Origin: Cercis canadensis | Lineage: Eukaryota > Streptophyta > Magnoliopsida > Fabales > Fabaceae | Reading direction: 5' to 3' | Assembly (NCBI GenBank): GCA_003255065.1 | Contig: QAOA01000725.1 | Span: 1,027,767-1,091,766 of the forward strand | DNA length: 64,000 nt | Part shown: positions 32,913 through 44,668 of the stretch, piece by piece | How positions within the stretch are numbered: the first letter of the stretch is position 1 | Layout: the number at the start of each line of letters is the position of its first letter | Notes under the pieces: generated by a model | Databases searched by the model: none | What the model saw: only the letters and a program-made list of their open reading frames with translations | Told to the model about the DNA's origin: nothing | Made by a program: the position numbers and the translations under genes

Positions 32913-33465
32913 ACCTATCGGAAAGGGAATCATGCTGCTGATATGCTTGCTAACTTATAACTTGGGAGTAGGTTGGAGAATACCTAAAGCAATTTTGGGT
33001 AAATTTATGCGCTGATTAACATTGTCAATTTTGGGTCCAACTCATTTGAATTTGAGCTTGGATAGTATAAAATCATGTTAGGATTCTCAGTTATGGCCTA
33101 TTTAAAAATCAGGCCTTTTTGACCCAGTCCAATTATGACCCAGCAATTTAGAATGGTCTGTTTAGTAATCAAGCCGGCCCATTTTAATTTTCTTTTATTT
33201 ATTTATTTTTTCCTTTTTTAATTTTATTTTTAAAAATTATATTTAAAATTCTAAAAATAAAATAACAATAATCAAGCTGGCCCATTTATATATAGGGCCT
33301 TATAGACTAATTTCAAACATAGGCTCAATTAAAAATCAAGCTTTTTGGGCCGATCCAATATGATAATGCTAGTTCTGATTTTGAGGGAGCATGTTTCCCT
33401 TACTCAGTTTTGTAGTTATGGGCTCTTGCCCTCAAGTATCAATAACAAAAAAAAAAAAAAAAGAG
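32913..33465 (+). pseudogene. LINE 3' remnant split by another repeat
   Basis: 32913-32960 reads TYRKGNHAADMLANL and then a stop, the end of a LINE RNase H domain. At 33419-33432 a GGGCTCTTGCCCTC hairpin followed by an A-run matches the 3' end style of the LINE at 7.1 kb. Between them sits GGCC-ended repeat sequence (33031-33360), implying a nested insertion. Confidence 0.65.
33031..33360. repeat. GGCC-type repeat nested in a LINE tail
   Basis: Contains GTCCAACTCATTTGAATTTG, CAAGCCGGCCCATTTTAAT, CAAGCTGGCCCATTTATAT and TTTTTGGGCCGATCCAAT with an AT-rich centre, in the style of the 17.7- and 32.2-kb copies but shorter. Confidence 0.5.
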
Positions 33466-33633
33466 TTTTTAACTTGGATATGAGGAAATAAGAACTTAAA
33501 CTTACAAGATGTAGTAAAAAATAAACTCCTAAGTTACCAGGCATTTTTCAAATTAAAATTATACAATTATTGTTTGTGGTATAACTACAATCATTTTCTC
33601 TTCAGATGTTAACATAATTATCTGTAACTTTAA

Positions 33634-34093
33634 GGGTTTGTTTGGGAGTTAAATTTGGGGGGGAAAAAGAGAAAAGGAAATGAGTAAATGTGTCAATCCT
33701 CTTGTTTGGGAGTTCAAAATTAAAAAAAAAAGAAAGAAAATTAAGGGGTAATCTCAAACCCTTGCATTCCTTTTTTGTATCACTTTTGTATTTCCCCAAT
33801 TTGAGGGGTTTGGAGAGAAAAAAAAAGTAATTTACTATTATATATTTATTTATTTCTTCAAATTCTTTTTCAAATACTATTTAGATAACATTATTAAATT
33901 TTATATTAAATATATATACTTTATAAATAAAGGATAAATTTGTAAAATTGTAAATTTTTATTTTTTTCCTTTTCTCTCATTTTGCTCATTTTAATCATCC
34001 AAACAAAGGAGAGGAAAACACTTCTCTTTCTTTTCCCTCCATTTCCTATCATCTCCTCTCCTCTCCCCTCCAAAAAAATTCCCAAACAAACCC
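33634..34093. mobile_element. Harbinger/Tourist-type MITE, copy 1
   Basis: Terminal GGGTTTGTTTGGGAGTT pairs with AATTCCCAAACAAACCC. TAA lies on both sides (33631-33633, 34094-34096), fitting the 3-bp TWA target duplication of PIF/Harbinger elements. Subterminal GA/CT-rich tracts are present. Non-coding. Confidence 0.75.
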
Positions 34094-34774
34094 TAAATGA
34101 TTAGCAAGACAAGTTACTTTCACATGCCACTTTCAAATCTCAACTCTAGCAAGCTGCCAAAGGTGGTAGTTTGGTAGGTTTAGTGCGCAAATTAACAAAA
34201 CATCAATCATAATAATAACACCTTGTTTTTTGTATAATGCTTTAACTTGGAAAATCTTCTTTGAAATCTTGTAAAGTGGGTCTTGTTGGATCTTTTAGGA
34301 CGTGATGATTTTAACATGCCAGCTAAATTAACCACTGGTCCCTTACTCAATGTTGTCTATCATGGAATTTTATTTGTGAAAGGGCATTATTTGAATGTAG
34401 ATCTCAGCAGATGTCTTGCATGGCTATGAGACTTGACCTTACACTAGCACTTTTACACCAGAATATATAATACTCCAATGGTTAATAGTCCACTGTCAAA
34501 TATTAGAAGTTCAAGATTTCCATGTTTAGTTGGGTGATTAAAGGATATATATGTGTGTGCGTATGTGAGATAGCCAAAACTTTGTATTTGATATTGGGGT
34601 ATGTAATACAAGGATATCTCACATAATAATGTGAATATGTTAGTGTATCAAACACTTGAAGCAAGTGAAGAAGAATTCTAATTCAATGAAGCGTGTTCTC
34701 AATAATAATACTTGTTTTTTTATATTTTTTTTATTCGAATATCCTTGATTATAAATACACTCGCTATTTACTTA

Positions 34775-35582
34775 GGCTCTGTTTGAGAGTTTTTGGGAGG
34801 GGAGAGGAGAGGAGAGGAGAGGGAGGAGTTTTCTTCTCCTTTGTTTGGATGATTAAAATGAGGAAAAGGAAAGGAAAGGGAAGGAAATGTCTTATTGTAA
34901 AATATTTTTACTAGTTTACCCTTTATTATCTTTTCACTCTTTTTTTCTAATTCAATTTTTTTAATTATAAATGTAATTATTATTTATTTATTAAAAAAAT
35001 AAAAATTGACAATAACCGAATTCATACTCTAATTAAGTACATTTTCATAAAAAAGTAAAATTTCATAAATATTAAATTATTAATATATAATATACACTTA
35101 TTGCTTCTAATGAGTCATAAAAAAATTAATATACTATATATTTTCAAAAAGAAAATAAACTGTGCATCTGAAAAATTATGCAAATTCTATTGCTTTATGG
35201 GTTGCAATTAATTAAATTAGAGTGATGATAAAAGGGATTATTTATAATTTTTTCATTAGATGGATATAATTAAAATTTTTAATTAGAAATATAAAAGAAT
35301 TACAATTTAAACATAAAACTTCAACTTTTTTGCTTTCTTTTCTTATCCAACAATTCAATGGTGGCAGACAGTATGGGTAAATTAGTAAATTAATTCTCTA
35401 CCCCTCCAAACCCCCCAATTTGGGGGGTTGAAATTTGTGAATGAAAAAAGGAGTGCAAGGGTCAAAGTTTAACCCTTGGTCTCCTTCCCCTTTCAAACTT
35501 AAAACTCCCAAGCAAGGGAGTGGACTCTCTCATTCCTCTCCTCTCCTCTCCTTTCCCCTCCAAAAGAACTCCCAAACATACC
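34775..35582. mobile_element. Harbinger/Tourist-type MITE, copy 2 (long)
   Basis: GGCTCTGTTTGAGAG at the left pairs imperfectly with CTCCCAAACATACC at the right. GGAGAGGAGAGG and CCTCTCCTCTCC tracts lie inside each end. At 808 bp it is longer than its relatives, so it may contain a secondary insertion or internal expansion. The target duplication is not clean (TTA versus TTT). Confidence 0.6.
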
Positions 35583-35946
35583 TTTATAGTTAAAAAAAAC
35601 ACTTCAAGCAAATCACTTTATTAAGGCCTCGTGCAACAACTGTTGGATTGTACATCAGTCAGTATCCTATCCACACAAAATACAATATTGGGTCGCTCAC
35701 AAATTCCACATAATTGGACCATAATGCTATGTTTGGATGGAAAGAGGAAATGAGAGAAAGAAAATAAGAGGGAAAATCGAGTCATGCAATATTACAAAAT
35801 AATTGATAAAATTTAAGTTTAATTGTACAAAAAAAAAATTATTTTTGGTTATTTTTAATTTCAGCACTTTTCTCACTCTATTTATGTATTTTATAAGAAA
35901 TTAACGGTTCTGACTCATACCGGGTGATTCTTTTTTATTTTTTTTT

Positions 35947-36057
35947 AAATTTTCGTAATGACATTAATTTTAAAACATGGGTCCTACTAAAACTCCTTAA
36001 TAAGGGCAGTGGAATAACACTACTCTCTTTTGAATGAGAGGTAACATAGCAATCACC
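35947..36057. repeat. Dispersed repeat shared with 55.7 kb
   Basis: Words such as TAATGACATTAATTT, GGGTCCTACTAAAACTCC, GTGGAATAACACTAC and AACATAGCAATCACC reappear in the same order at about 55708-55798. Short and diverged. Confidence 0.5.
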
Positions 36058-36753
36058 TTTCTTGGCTTATGAGTCTATCCAAAACCGATTGTATTAGGTA
36101 GTATCCATAGGAAAAGAAATCCTCAATAACAAATTGAATAAACTGATGTGCCAAAATCTATAAGGGTTCTTATCCTTATCCATGCTTATTGTTTTCCCCA
36201 ACTTATGCCTGTAGGACTACCCCAAAAATTGTCGGTGTGGGGAATCAGATCTCAATTATCAGAGTTGTTTTGAACAGGGTTCTCAAAATTAGCCAAAATA
36301 GCATCATGGTTAACTTTTTCTTCAGGTACGAGTACCACGGCCACCCACCACCACCAGACAATCTCCACTGTATGTTTCAACCTTCCTCTTGTTTGTTTCC
36401 TTAAAAGTGCAATAAGACTTGTAGAAGATAAAATCAATCTCTTTCAAATCCAGCTTAGATAGATAATTTCTGTTCTTCTTGTGACACCCATTAAGATCTG
36501 GCTCTTTTAACTTAGTGGCAATTGCATTAATTTTTGCACTTAATTGAATTCTTAACAATATCTGCAACTCAAAAATTTTAACAAGTTTAGCTCATTTTTT
36601 CTGTTATGGTGTGCCCTTTGCTTTAAATTGGCTTAAGGCTTGATTTCAGTTTCTGAGAAATCTTGGAACTAGAGAAGCCAAGAAAAAGACACACCCTAAA
36701 TGCTTATGGGAAAGAACCTTTGAAGTGACAGCTTCCGTAAAAGCTTCAACTTA

Positions 36754-36978
36754 TCAATTTGTGTGGTACCAAGGTATATCTGCAGAGTTGGGAAAAATAA
36801 TGGACTTGGCCCCTAACTTAGATGCCATATAATCTTCAACAGTGCAACCAAGAACTTCCCCCACATGCCACATGGGCCCTATCTCACATGCCATAGCTGT
36901 GTTGTCTTCAATCTTCACAATCAAAAACATGTGCAATTGTGCCTCTATTTGGGATTGTCCCTTGCTCTCTCTCGGCAT
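36754..36978 (-). CDS. Unrecognised short open frame
   Basis: 74 codons from an ATG at 36978. The composition (HMFLIVKIEDNTAMACEIG, GEVLGCTVEDYMASKLGAK) is more protein-like than the surrounding AT-rich frames. I do not recognise a family and no splice partners were found. It may be a gene fragment or chance. Confidence 0.2.
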   Translation of the reverse strand: MPRESKGQSQIEAQLHMFLIVKIEDNTAMACEIGPMWHVGEVLGCTVEDYMASKLGAKSIIFPNSADIPWYHTN

Positions 36979-37147
36979 TTACTAAGCGCCTACAACAAGT
37001 TGTTAGGGGTAGGACATGGTAACTGAGCCACTAAAATTAGTCAAGGCCAATGTGCTTTGCATGTTCTACAGAGCATTCAGAAAATCCCTTTCACATTCTT
37101 TTCATTTTGGAATAGAGAGAGAAATAGAGGTAGCTAGGTTATACCTT

Positions 37148-37520
37148 TCACACTAAGGTATCGGGAGGAAACAAACCCCCACGGAACTTATGTCTAAAAT
37201 TGATAACGAGATACCTATGGAATGAGGTTACTTTGAGACATGTATACCACCCCACAAATTGGATCAGGTGGGAATCGAACCTAGGCCGAGTACAGGTTAT
37301 CCTAGTGATTAATGAACCAATTCCTTGCAAGAAATATCTCTTACTTCCTATTGTAACTAAGCAAAGTTGATTTTTTTCAGCACCTATATCAAGAACTGAT
37401 GACGAGATAAGGCTACTTTAGGACATATATACAAGTGAGAATCGAACCTAGGCCAGATGATCCTAGTAACCACTGAACCAATCCCTTGCGAGCAATGCCT
37501 CTTACTTTCTATTGCAACCA
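37148..37520 (-). mobile_element. Two SINE-like copies, minus strand
   Basis: GGGAATCGAACCTAGGCC (about 37270-37287) and GAGAATCGAACCTAGGCC (about 37438-37455) are reverse complements of a tRNA-type B-box (GGTTCGATTC). Each is followed by a copy of GATCCTAGT(A/G)A(T/C)(C/T)A-like sequence ending AACCAATTCCTTGC. The second copy is shorter. Confidence 0.55.
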
Positions 37521-38677
37521 AGGGAAGTTTATTTTTCCCAGCAGGTTTAACTTGTGGATTCACATTTTAGAAAAACTTCTTTAACTAGCTTATAACTAAA
37601 GAAAATACCATATTATGATATTTTGCCAAATTAATACCACTTCCTTGAATGCATGCTAGTGATTGTTATTTTCCATTTAGTTAACAAGCCTCTAGAAAGA
37701 CGTTTCTGTTCTCTTTTGTAAAAGTTGGGGGAACAGAATTTACTGCAGAATTATCATTGGTCTTTCTTGTCCATGACTTGCAACCAATATAGAGTAAAAG
37801 CCATGGAAATATCAAAGTAATCACCTATTAACATCACATCTTTTAGGGGACACAATGTGGGTAAAAAGGGTCATCATGTTTAATTAGAAAGATAATGACC
37901 AAGTATCATGTGGGGGGTCCAGGTCTGCACATGCAAGAATCACACATGTTGGTAGAGAAATGAACATTGGCAGATGAGTTTAATGATATACAACCACAAT
38001 TGCACAACCCAAAAGCAAAGATTACTTCCATTGACAGAGAAAAAGTTAAAAAGGTGAAAAAGGGAAATAAAGAAAAGAACACCACTGCTATTGATATTCC
38101 ATCATCATCTTCGATAAAGTTTTTCAATAACACAAGTTTGACAATCATACTTTTGCTTGTATAATTAATTAACCCCAGAAAACAAAGAGTAAAAAATAGG
38201 AACAGATAAAAAATAAAAATAAAAAATAAAAAAAAAAAAGGAAAAATTTCTCAGCTCGTTCAAATCCTATAGAACTTAAAAAGACTACACAGTATGTAAG
38301 GACGATGACTTGACACTGGGGAAAATATCCATATAGAATTGTGGCTAAGGGTTTATGAAGTGAGCTGGGAATAGGGGACCAAAGAAGAAAACCAAAGGAA
38401 AACAAGGAGCCACGCTTCTGCACCTGCTCCTACAATGGCATTGTTGTTTCAAGCTGAAGCAGGCCGAGCCGCACACAATGTGGAATGACGAAAAAGGGTA
38501 CCACAATATGTTGACACGTGTAATGAATGTACACTTGTCAAGATATGCTTGAAGGGTGCGAGGCAAAACAATGGATATGAAGTGCTGGTTTAATAACATA
38601 GTAAAAAGCTGAAAATCAAACACAATGAAAACTGGCCTTCTCTTTTGGCTACATTCACTTGACTGAAACATGCTATG

Positions 38678-41600
38678 CTAGCACTCACGGCCTCTGCGGC
38701 AACCGAGTGCACCAGCACCAGAAGTCATGGTACCAACCATGGAAGAAGACTTAGCTCCTAAGCTCGAGGCCCTGGCATAGCTAGCTGAAGCTCCAGCACC
38801 AGATGGGGTGAAATAGGCACCATTCAGCAACAGATCTCCCTCTGATCTCCAATTCCAACCCTTCCACTGACTTGCAGCTGTCTCTACTCTCTTAGTCACC
38901 TGCTCAACAGCAAATTGTCTTTATCAGTCAGCTAATTCAATGTAAAAGTTATTAATTTCCAAAAAGTTGTTTAAAGTAAGCAAATTGTACCTCCTTGGCA
39001 AATGGATTAAGTGGAGCATTGTATCTATTACCCTGGCTGTTGATGGTGGGGTTTGCACTTCCACCAATTGCATACATCTCCCAGTGAGTGTAGTCATTGT
39101 TCACAACATGGAAATATCCATGCCTACACCTGCATTGGTCATAATCAATATCTTATTAGATTAATTTGACATACGCCTGAGTACAGAAAACATTTCAAGC
39201 CATTTATTATGCTGGAGGCAGCTTGAGAGAAATTTCAAGCATCAACAGGTTGCTGTTCAGTACCAACTAAAACATTAATTTTCATTTAAAGCGAACACGG
39301 GGAATGGAAAGCAAGGGGGTTTAAATGTGAAAAGTGGCATTAAATATTACCTTGGCATTCTCTGGATAAGTCCCTCTCCAAAATGGTTGTATGCAATGGT
39401 CACTTGCATTTGCTTGTCTCTTGTGTAAGAATCACTGTGGCCCAGCAGAATCACCTGAATTTTAAAATAAAATAACAATGTTATCCTTCCAAGAAGAAAA
39501 ATGTCCAGATGAAAACTACTAGACAAAGAGGGAAAATGAACCTCATTGTGGTGGGTGAGGTGGTTGTTGGAAATTGTAATAGCAGTTGAGCCCATGACAG
39601 CATCCACAAGGCCATCAGCACAGTGGGACAAAGAATTATGGTCTACCCAGATGTGACTTGAGCCAAATATGGAGACGGCGTCCCCGTCAGCCATTGTCCT
39701 CCATCCATAGTGTGAGGGTGAGCTCCTCACCAAGGCATTGCCAGTGGGTTTGCAGTCATGGATGTGGAGACCATGAATGATAACATTGGTCACAAATTGG
39801 ATAGTGATGCACCCTCCATTGGCAATGTGGACATTGGCTCCTCGCCCATCAATGGTCTTGAAGCTGTTCACAATGAGCTCTTGCTTCAATTGGATAACCA
39901 TGTCACGCTTGAACACAATCCATAGCGGCCTATCTTGGATTACAGCATGGCGAAGAGTGCCAGGCTTGGGGTTAACTGGGTCATCGTCTCTGGGATCAGT
40001 AACAACATAGAATCTACCATCACGGCCACCAATGGCGTTTCTGCCAAATCCAATGCCACAATCTGCAAGACGCTTCCTGTTCTTTTGCCAGTTGGGGTCA
40101 CAACGCCAGCAATCATCAATTGGGTTACCTGTTCCACAGGAGAAAAATCCCAACTTTCTCCTTTCTGTGCTGTTCCTAATGCTCCTGCCATATCAAAACC
40201 ACATTGTTTTCCAATTGCAAATCAGCATCAATGAAACCCATTTGATAATATTGCAAGTTCAGTATCAAAAGCACATTTTTTTCCAATTGCAAATCAGTAT
40301 CAATGAAACCCATTTGCTAATACTGCAAGTTCATTATCAAAAGCACATTTTTTTTCCAATTACAAATCAGTATCAATGAAACCGATGTGATAATGCTGCA
40401 AGTTCAGTACCCTTAACTCAATTTCTCTGTGTTTCTCATATCCAATTTGCTGCTAACATTAAACTATAAGAACATTTCTCATACATTGCCCACATTTGCT
40501 ACATGCATAAAAAGATATTACAGAGACAAATGCTTGTAATTCTGTGTAGAGTGTGAATGCAGACAAAAATTCCAGAGTAGTGTAGAGTAATCAAACAGAG
40601 ACAAAAGGACAATCACTATAACGGCTAAAAGTTCTTGGCTTCATTCTGGAATAAACGATACGGTAAATATGCTTTTTCTTGTCATTATTTAGCACATTAT
40701 TGACATTCTAATGAATCAAGCACCTAGTTTAATAACGGTACAAATTTCATCAAGAAAAGCTCATGGAAACAAGCATAAAATCTAAAATGGCAAAGAATAA
40801 AATTTATACACGTTAATAGAATATCTTTAAATATAATCATTGCCGAAAAAGAATATTTATTTTCCCTTCGTGGCCCTTTATTTATTTAATATATATGGGA
40901 TAAGGTTAAAAGCATGCAAAAGAATAATGGGCGCAAAACACGGATCTCAGAAGGGGCATGTGAAGGAAGCATGAAAAGGGGGATGGTCAAGAATGTAGCA
41001 GAGAAGGGACAGAACCAAAGCTTTTCCCAATTTCTATTTTTCCTATAAAATTCACAAAGAGGAGGGCAGAAAAGACAATTCCAAAGCCCAAAATGGAAAA
41101 GGAAAAGGGTAATTTATTCATAAATCTTCACTTCTTAAAAAATAGCAAAAATAGTAATGTGACAGAAATTGGTGCTTTGGGGTTAGGTTTAACTTCACAA
41201 GGGCTAGTTATGAGGGTCACCAAGGCCATCTACCCTACCTATCAAACCCCTTTTCTTTCAAGAAAAATAAAAAAAAAGAAACATTTTATCATGAATTCAA
41301 CAAAATTGCCAATTGGGCCAATAATTAAAAAAGAAATAAAATAATAAAAACATTTTATCTAAGAGTGGAAGGTAATGAATTCATCTAAATTGCCAATTGC
41401 GCAATAATAAAAACATCTTGCCTAAGAGTGGAAGCTAATGAATTCAGCTAAATTTTCTATTGGGTCAATAATTAGGTTATAATAATAGCTCTTAGACTAC
41501 ATGAACATTATAATGCAAATGAATGTAGCCTTTTTTTATTCTTGTTTCTATTTCATTCTTGGAAATGAAAGCACTAGTTAGTATACTANATGCAAATGAA

Positions 41601-43037
41601 TGTAGCCTTTTTTTTATTCTTGTTTCTATTTCATTCTTGGATATGAAAGCACTAGTTAGTATACTAAAAATACACACAAAAATAATTGCAAAAGTGAAAA
41701 AATGTAGAAAGATAGAGACCCACATCTCAACCATGGAAACAACTTCCTCTGGGTCTGCCACTGCTTGGTCATTCAATTTTTCAGCTTCTTTAGCCCTGAA
41801 AAATTAAAATTAAAAAATCACTAATCTTCTAAATATTTCATTAAAAAAAATGGCATAAATCATTTTGTAGCCACTATAGAATTAATTAATTAACTATATT
41901 CTATTTTGAAAAACTCATATTAGAGTAAGAAAAATCATTGCAGCCAAGAAAAGGCATTGAGTAAGAAGAAAAAATCTTGGAGCAAATAAATAAAATATAA
42001 ATAAAGAAATAAAAATATACAAGGACACGTTTCGGTGATATAGAGCGAGTACAAGAGAATTGCGAGTAGGACACGGAGACAAGAAGTACACTGTGGAGAC
42101 AGTGCGCAACGCTCAAGGTCGATGAGACTCACTGTTCAGTAAAAACCGTTAAAAGCGTTTTCTAGAGAGAGAAAAAAAGAGCTTTTTAGAGAGAGAAATA
42201 GAGAGATGACGAGGCGACTCGTCGGTGGGGAAAACCGCAGACGGCACTATTTCATTCTGTCAGAGGGAAATTGCCAAAATGTACCCACGATTCCCTTTTT
42301 GTGTTTGAGGGTAATTTCGGTAGAGGAGGAAGTTGAAGACGGTTGTGTAGTTGCATTTAATGGCGACCAATGAAGAAGGAATCCGAAGAACGACCATAAC
42401 GGAATAAACGATCCAGATCTACGAATGGCCGCGGATCATAACGGCTATGATTCCTCAATTGTACTATACATCTAACGGTTTGCGAAAGGTAATTGGGAGT
42501 GGAATCAACGGCTGAGATCGATTGAAAATTAAGGAGGAAGGTGCATTTTAACGTTGGGATGCTGTCGTTTAGTGCAATATTACTAACCTGGCTTCCATTG
42601 ATGAGTTGTTCAACCTCTGCAATAGCTGTGCTTCCACATTCCTAAAAAATAAATAAATAAATAAATAATTTAAAAAATAATAATAAATAGGTGAATGTAC
42701 GGAACACTCTCTTTTACAGAATTTGAGAATGAAGAAGAAAGAGAACAGAGAGTGTGAAGCTTAGAATTCTAATTCCAGAATTGAAATCCGGTAATTAGTA
42801 AGAAATTTGTGTGGTTGAGCGTGTAATTTTCCTTCAAAAACCAAGCAATGTAGTTCAATTCCAGAACCCAAATCCCAGAAAAAGGGAATATCTCCCATTT
42901 CACAGGGAGACAGAGAGAGGGAGAAGCAGAGCATACCTGGTTTCAGAGATCTGAGCTCTGGCCATGGCGTCAACGAAGAACATTGCAAGTACCAGAGAGC
43001 AGAAACAGACCCATGATTTCCAAGATTCAAACGCCAT
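38678..43037 (-). CDS. Pectate lyase (polysaccharide lyase family 1)
   Basis: Exons (minus) 43037-42937, 42641-42588, 41795-41724, 40184-39542, 39454-39351, 39129-38991 and 38899-38678 give 444 residues. All introns are GT-AG and in phase. The enzyme cleaves de-esterified pectin by calcium-dependent beta-elimination in the cell wall. Visible are a signal peptide (about 1-28, [20 protein letters not shown]), a short N-terminal segment with NSS sequon, the [10 protein letters not shown] start of the catalytic domain, [18 protein letters not shown] and HHNEV...[11 protein letters not shown] calcium-site region, and the [17 protein letters not shown] segment with the catalytic arginines. The C-terminus is GCRRGREC, typical of plant members. 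The 5'UTR is CT-rich. Such genes act in growth, fruit softening, pollen or vascular development; which applies here is unknown. Confidence 0.93.
39455..39541 (-). other. Short intron 4 of pectate lyase
   Basis: 87-nt intron between HHNE and [10 protein letters not shown] at 39541 and AG at 39455. Reading through it would insert [19 protein letters not shown] residues into the calcium-binding region without an immediate stop, so a longer single-frame model at 39347-40153 is wrong. Confidence 0.85.
40191..40410. repeat. Three-copy 72-bp minisatellite in pectate lyase intron 3
   Basis: TATCAAAA(C/G)CACAT begins at 40191, 40263 and 40335, each followed by CCAATTGCAAATCAG(C/T)ATCAATGAAACC-like sequence. 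The array abuts the 3' splice site of intron 3 on the gene strand. Confidence 0.9.
41293..41475. repeat. Second tandem array in pectate lyase intron 3
   Basis: GAATTCA(A/T)C(T/A)AAATTGCCAATTG-type units begin at 41293, 41378 and 41440, with ACATTTTATCTAAGAGTGGAAG between the last two. Period is about 62-85 bp. Confidence 0.7.
41513..41666. repeat. Direct duplication around a single N (assembly join)
   Basis: 41513-41588 and 41590-41666 match except for one extra T and one substitution; N at 41589 sits between. It lies in pectate lyase intron 3, close to exon 3, and does not affect the coding sequence. Confidence 0.85.
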
Positions 43038-43257
43038 TGCCGTTTCTCAATTTCACTTTACTTACTTGAATTTCCCTCTCTGATTCTCTATCTCTCTCTT
43101 TCTCTCTGTGTGTGTGTGAATTCTCTGTAACTGTGAAAACGAAGCAAAGAGATAGAGGAAACGAAAAGGCGAAGAAGGAGACAGAAATTGCAGAGGAAAA
43201 AGCTGAGCGAAGAAGAAGAGGAGTGGACTACGAGAACAGCTTCTAACATAACGGCCC

Positions 43258-43265
43258 ATTTATAG
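43258..43265 (-). promoter_or_regulatory. TATA box of pectate lyase
   Basis: The gene strand reads CTATAAATGGG about 220 bases before the ATG, followed by a CT-rich leader containing TCTCTCTCTT and GTGTGTGTG tracts. Confidence 0.6.
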
Positions 43266-43267
43266 AG

Positions 43268-44668
43268 CGAGAGAGACAAAACCAACGCCAACTTTAACGC
43301 CGTTAAGTAACTAATCGTTTTTTTGTTTCGGTCTTCCTCTCCGTCCTCGCTCCTTTCACGCCGTTAATTAACTAGATCCGTTTTTTAACTGTTTTGGTTA
43401 GGTTTTACTACAAACCAACCCACTCATAGATATTAATTTTAGGAGAATCAAACCACAGTGCCAGAAGATAAAATTAATTCCTTTGCAGTTCCACGGCAAT
43501 TTTTTTTTTTTTTTATCCTTCTAGTATTTTTGACTAAAATTTTATATTTAAATACGAAATTCATAAATTTTAAAAATAATTTAATAATACTCAATTACAA
43601 ATTATTTAGTATCTTTTATCTTTTCTTACATAGTGAAATAATCAAAATACATGAGGTATATGATTATTATTATTTGTGAGACATGTTGTTAATTAGTTGT
43701 TATTCTATTTAGAAATTATTATATAATTATTCTCACAAAATATTGAATACAATACTTACATATTTTAAAAGAATAAATTTGCAACACTTGCAAATGAAAT
43801 TATTTTGCAATACATAGTAAAATAGCTAAAATACTCTTTTAAACTACATAATTATATCACATGTAAAATATGTTAATATTCTATTTAGTATTTAATTACA
43901 TATTTAATAATTACATATTTTATCCATAATAACCATATAATCCAAAATGTATTTCAATGATTCCATTCCGTAATACACTAATTTAAAAATAGGTTTAACA
44001 TCTTGAAATACACATTCATTTTTCCTTTAATTTTTAACCCTAAAGGATACTATAGAGCCCACTTTTACCCACCGCCTTATTACCCTAACTGCCTCGCTGT
44101 TGCACGTGGGTACGGTCGGTAGTCACGTGCCATCTCTGTCTCTCCGGTTATTTTGGTTTTACTTTTTGCCCAACTAACATGAGCACTTTAACTGTGGAGG
44201 TTAGCCCATTCTGCCACGTCATTAATTCCGTTACGGACGTACGAATCATAACAGAAACAGACATCACGGTTTCCTTGCTGATTTTACGGTAATGGACAAA
44301 CTACAAAGCATATGGATAAAGGAAAATAAAATATATAGAAAATCTCTTTTTTTAATATTGTTATTTTTAATTTTATTTTTAAATGGTTTCCGCGGAATCG
44401 TATATCCAAGGCGCCAATCACGGCCCTTTCCTTTTCTTCAAGTAATTTGTTTGACGACTATTCCATCCAGCAGGATTCAACTAAATAAAGGAACAATCTT
44501 ATTACAGCCTGTTTAGTATCTCTTAAGATTTCTTTTCAATTTTCACAAGTAATATATGTCATATTTCTCAAATCAGAAAAAAAAAATTAAAAAATATATA
44601 TATATATATATTGCTAAGATTTTTGTCCACCGAAATAAAATTGTAATATCTCCAAGCTTTTAGATAAG
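43268..44668. other. Upstream of pectate lyase, intergenic
   Basis: Presumed distal promoter followed by AT-rich DNA. A GC-richer stretch at about 44085-44290 (CACGTGGG, CACGTGCC, GCCACGTCA) contains G-box-like CACGTG cores at 44103-44108 and 44124-44129. No gene recognised. Confidence 0.45.

Larger units (their letters stand above)
35583..38677. other. Intergenic between MITEs and pectate lyase
   Basis: Contains a dispersed repeat at 35947-36057, an unrecognised frame at 36754-36978, two SINE-like copies at 37148-37520, and the 3' flank of the pectate lyase. Remaining sequence is AT-rich with no recognisable feature. Confidence 0.5.

Noticed and set aside
34693..34914. 73-codon frame at a MITE end
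   Set aside because: The Glu/Arg-rich stretch is just the GGAGAGGAGAGG subterminal tract of the MITE.
39347..40153. Single long pectate lyase frame
   Set aside because: Reads through the 87-nt intron 4 and inserts non-family residues into the active-site region.
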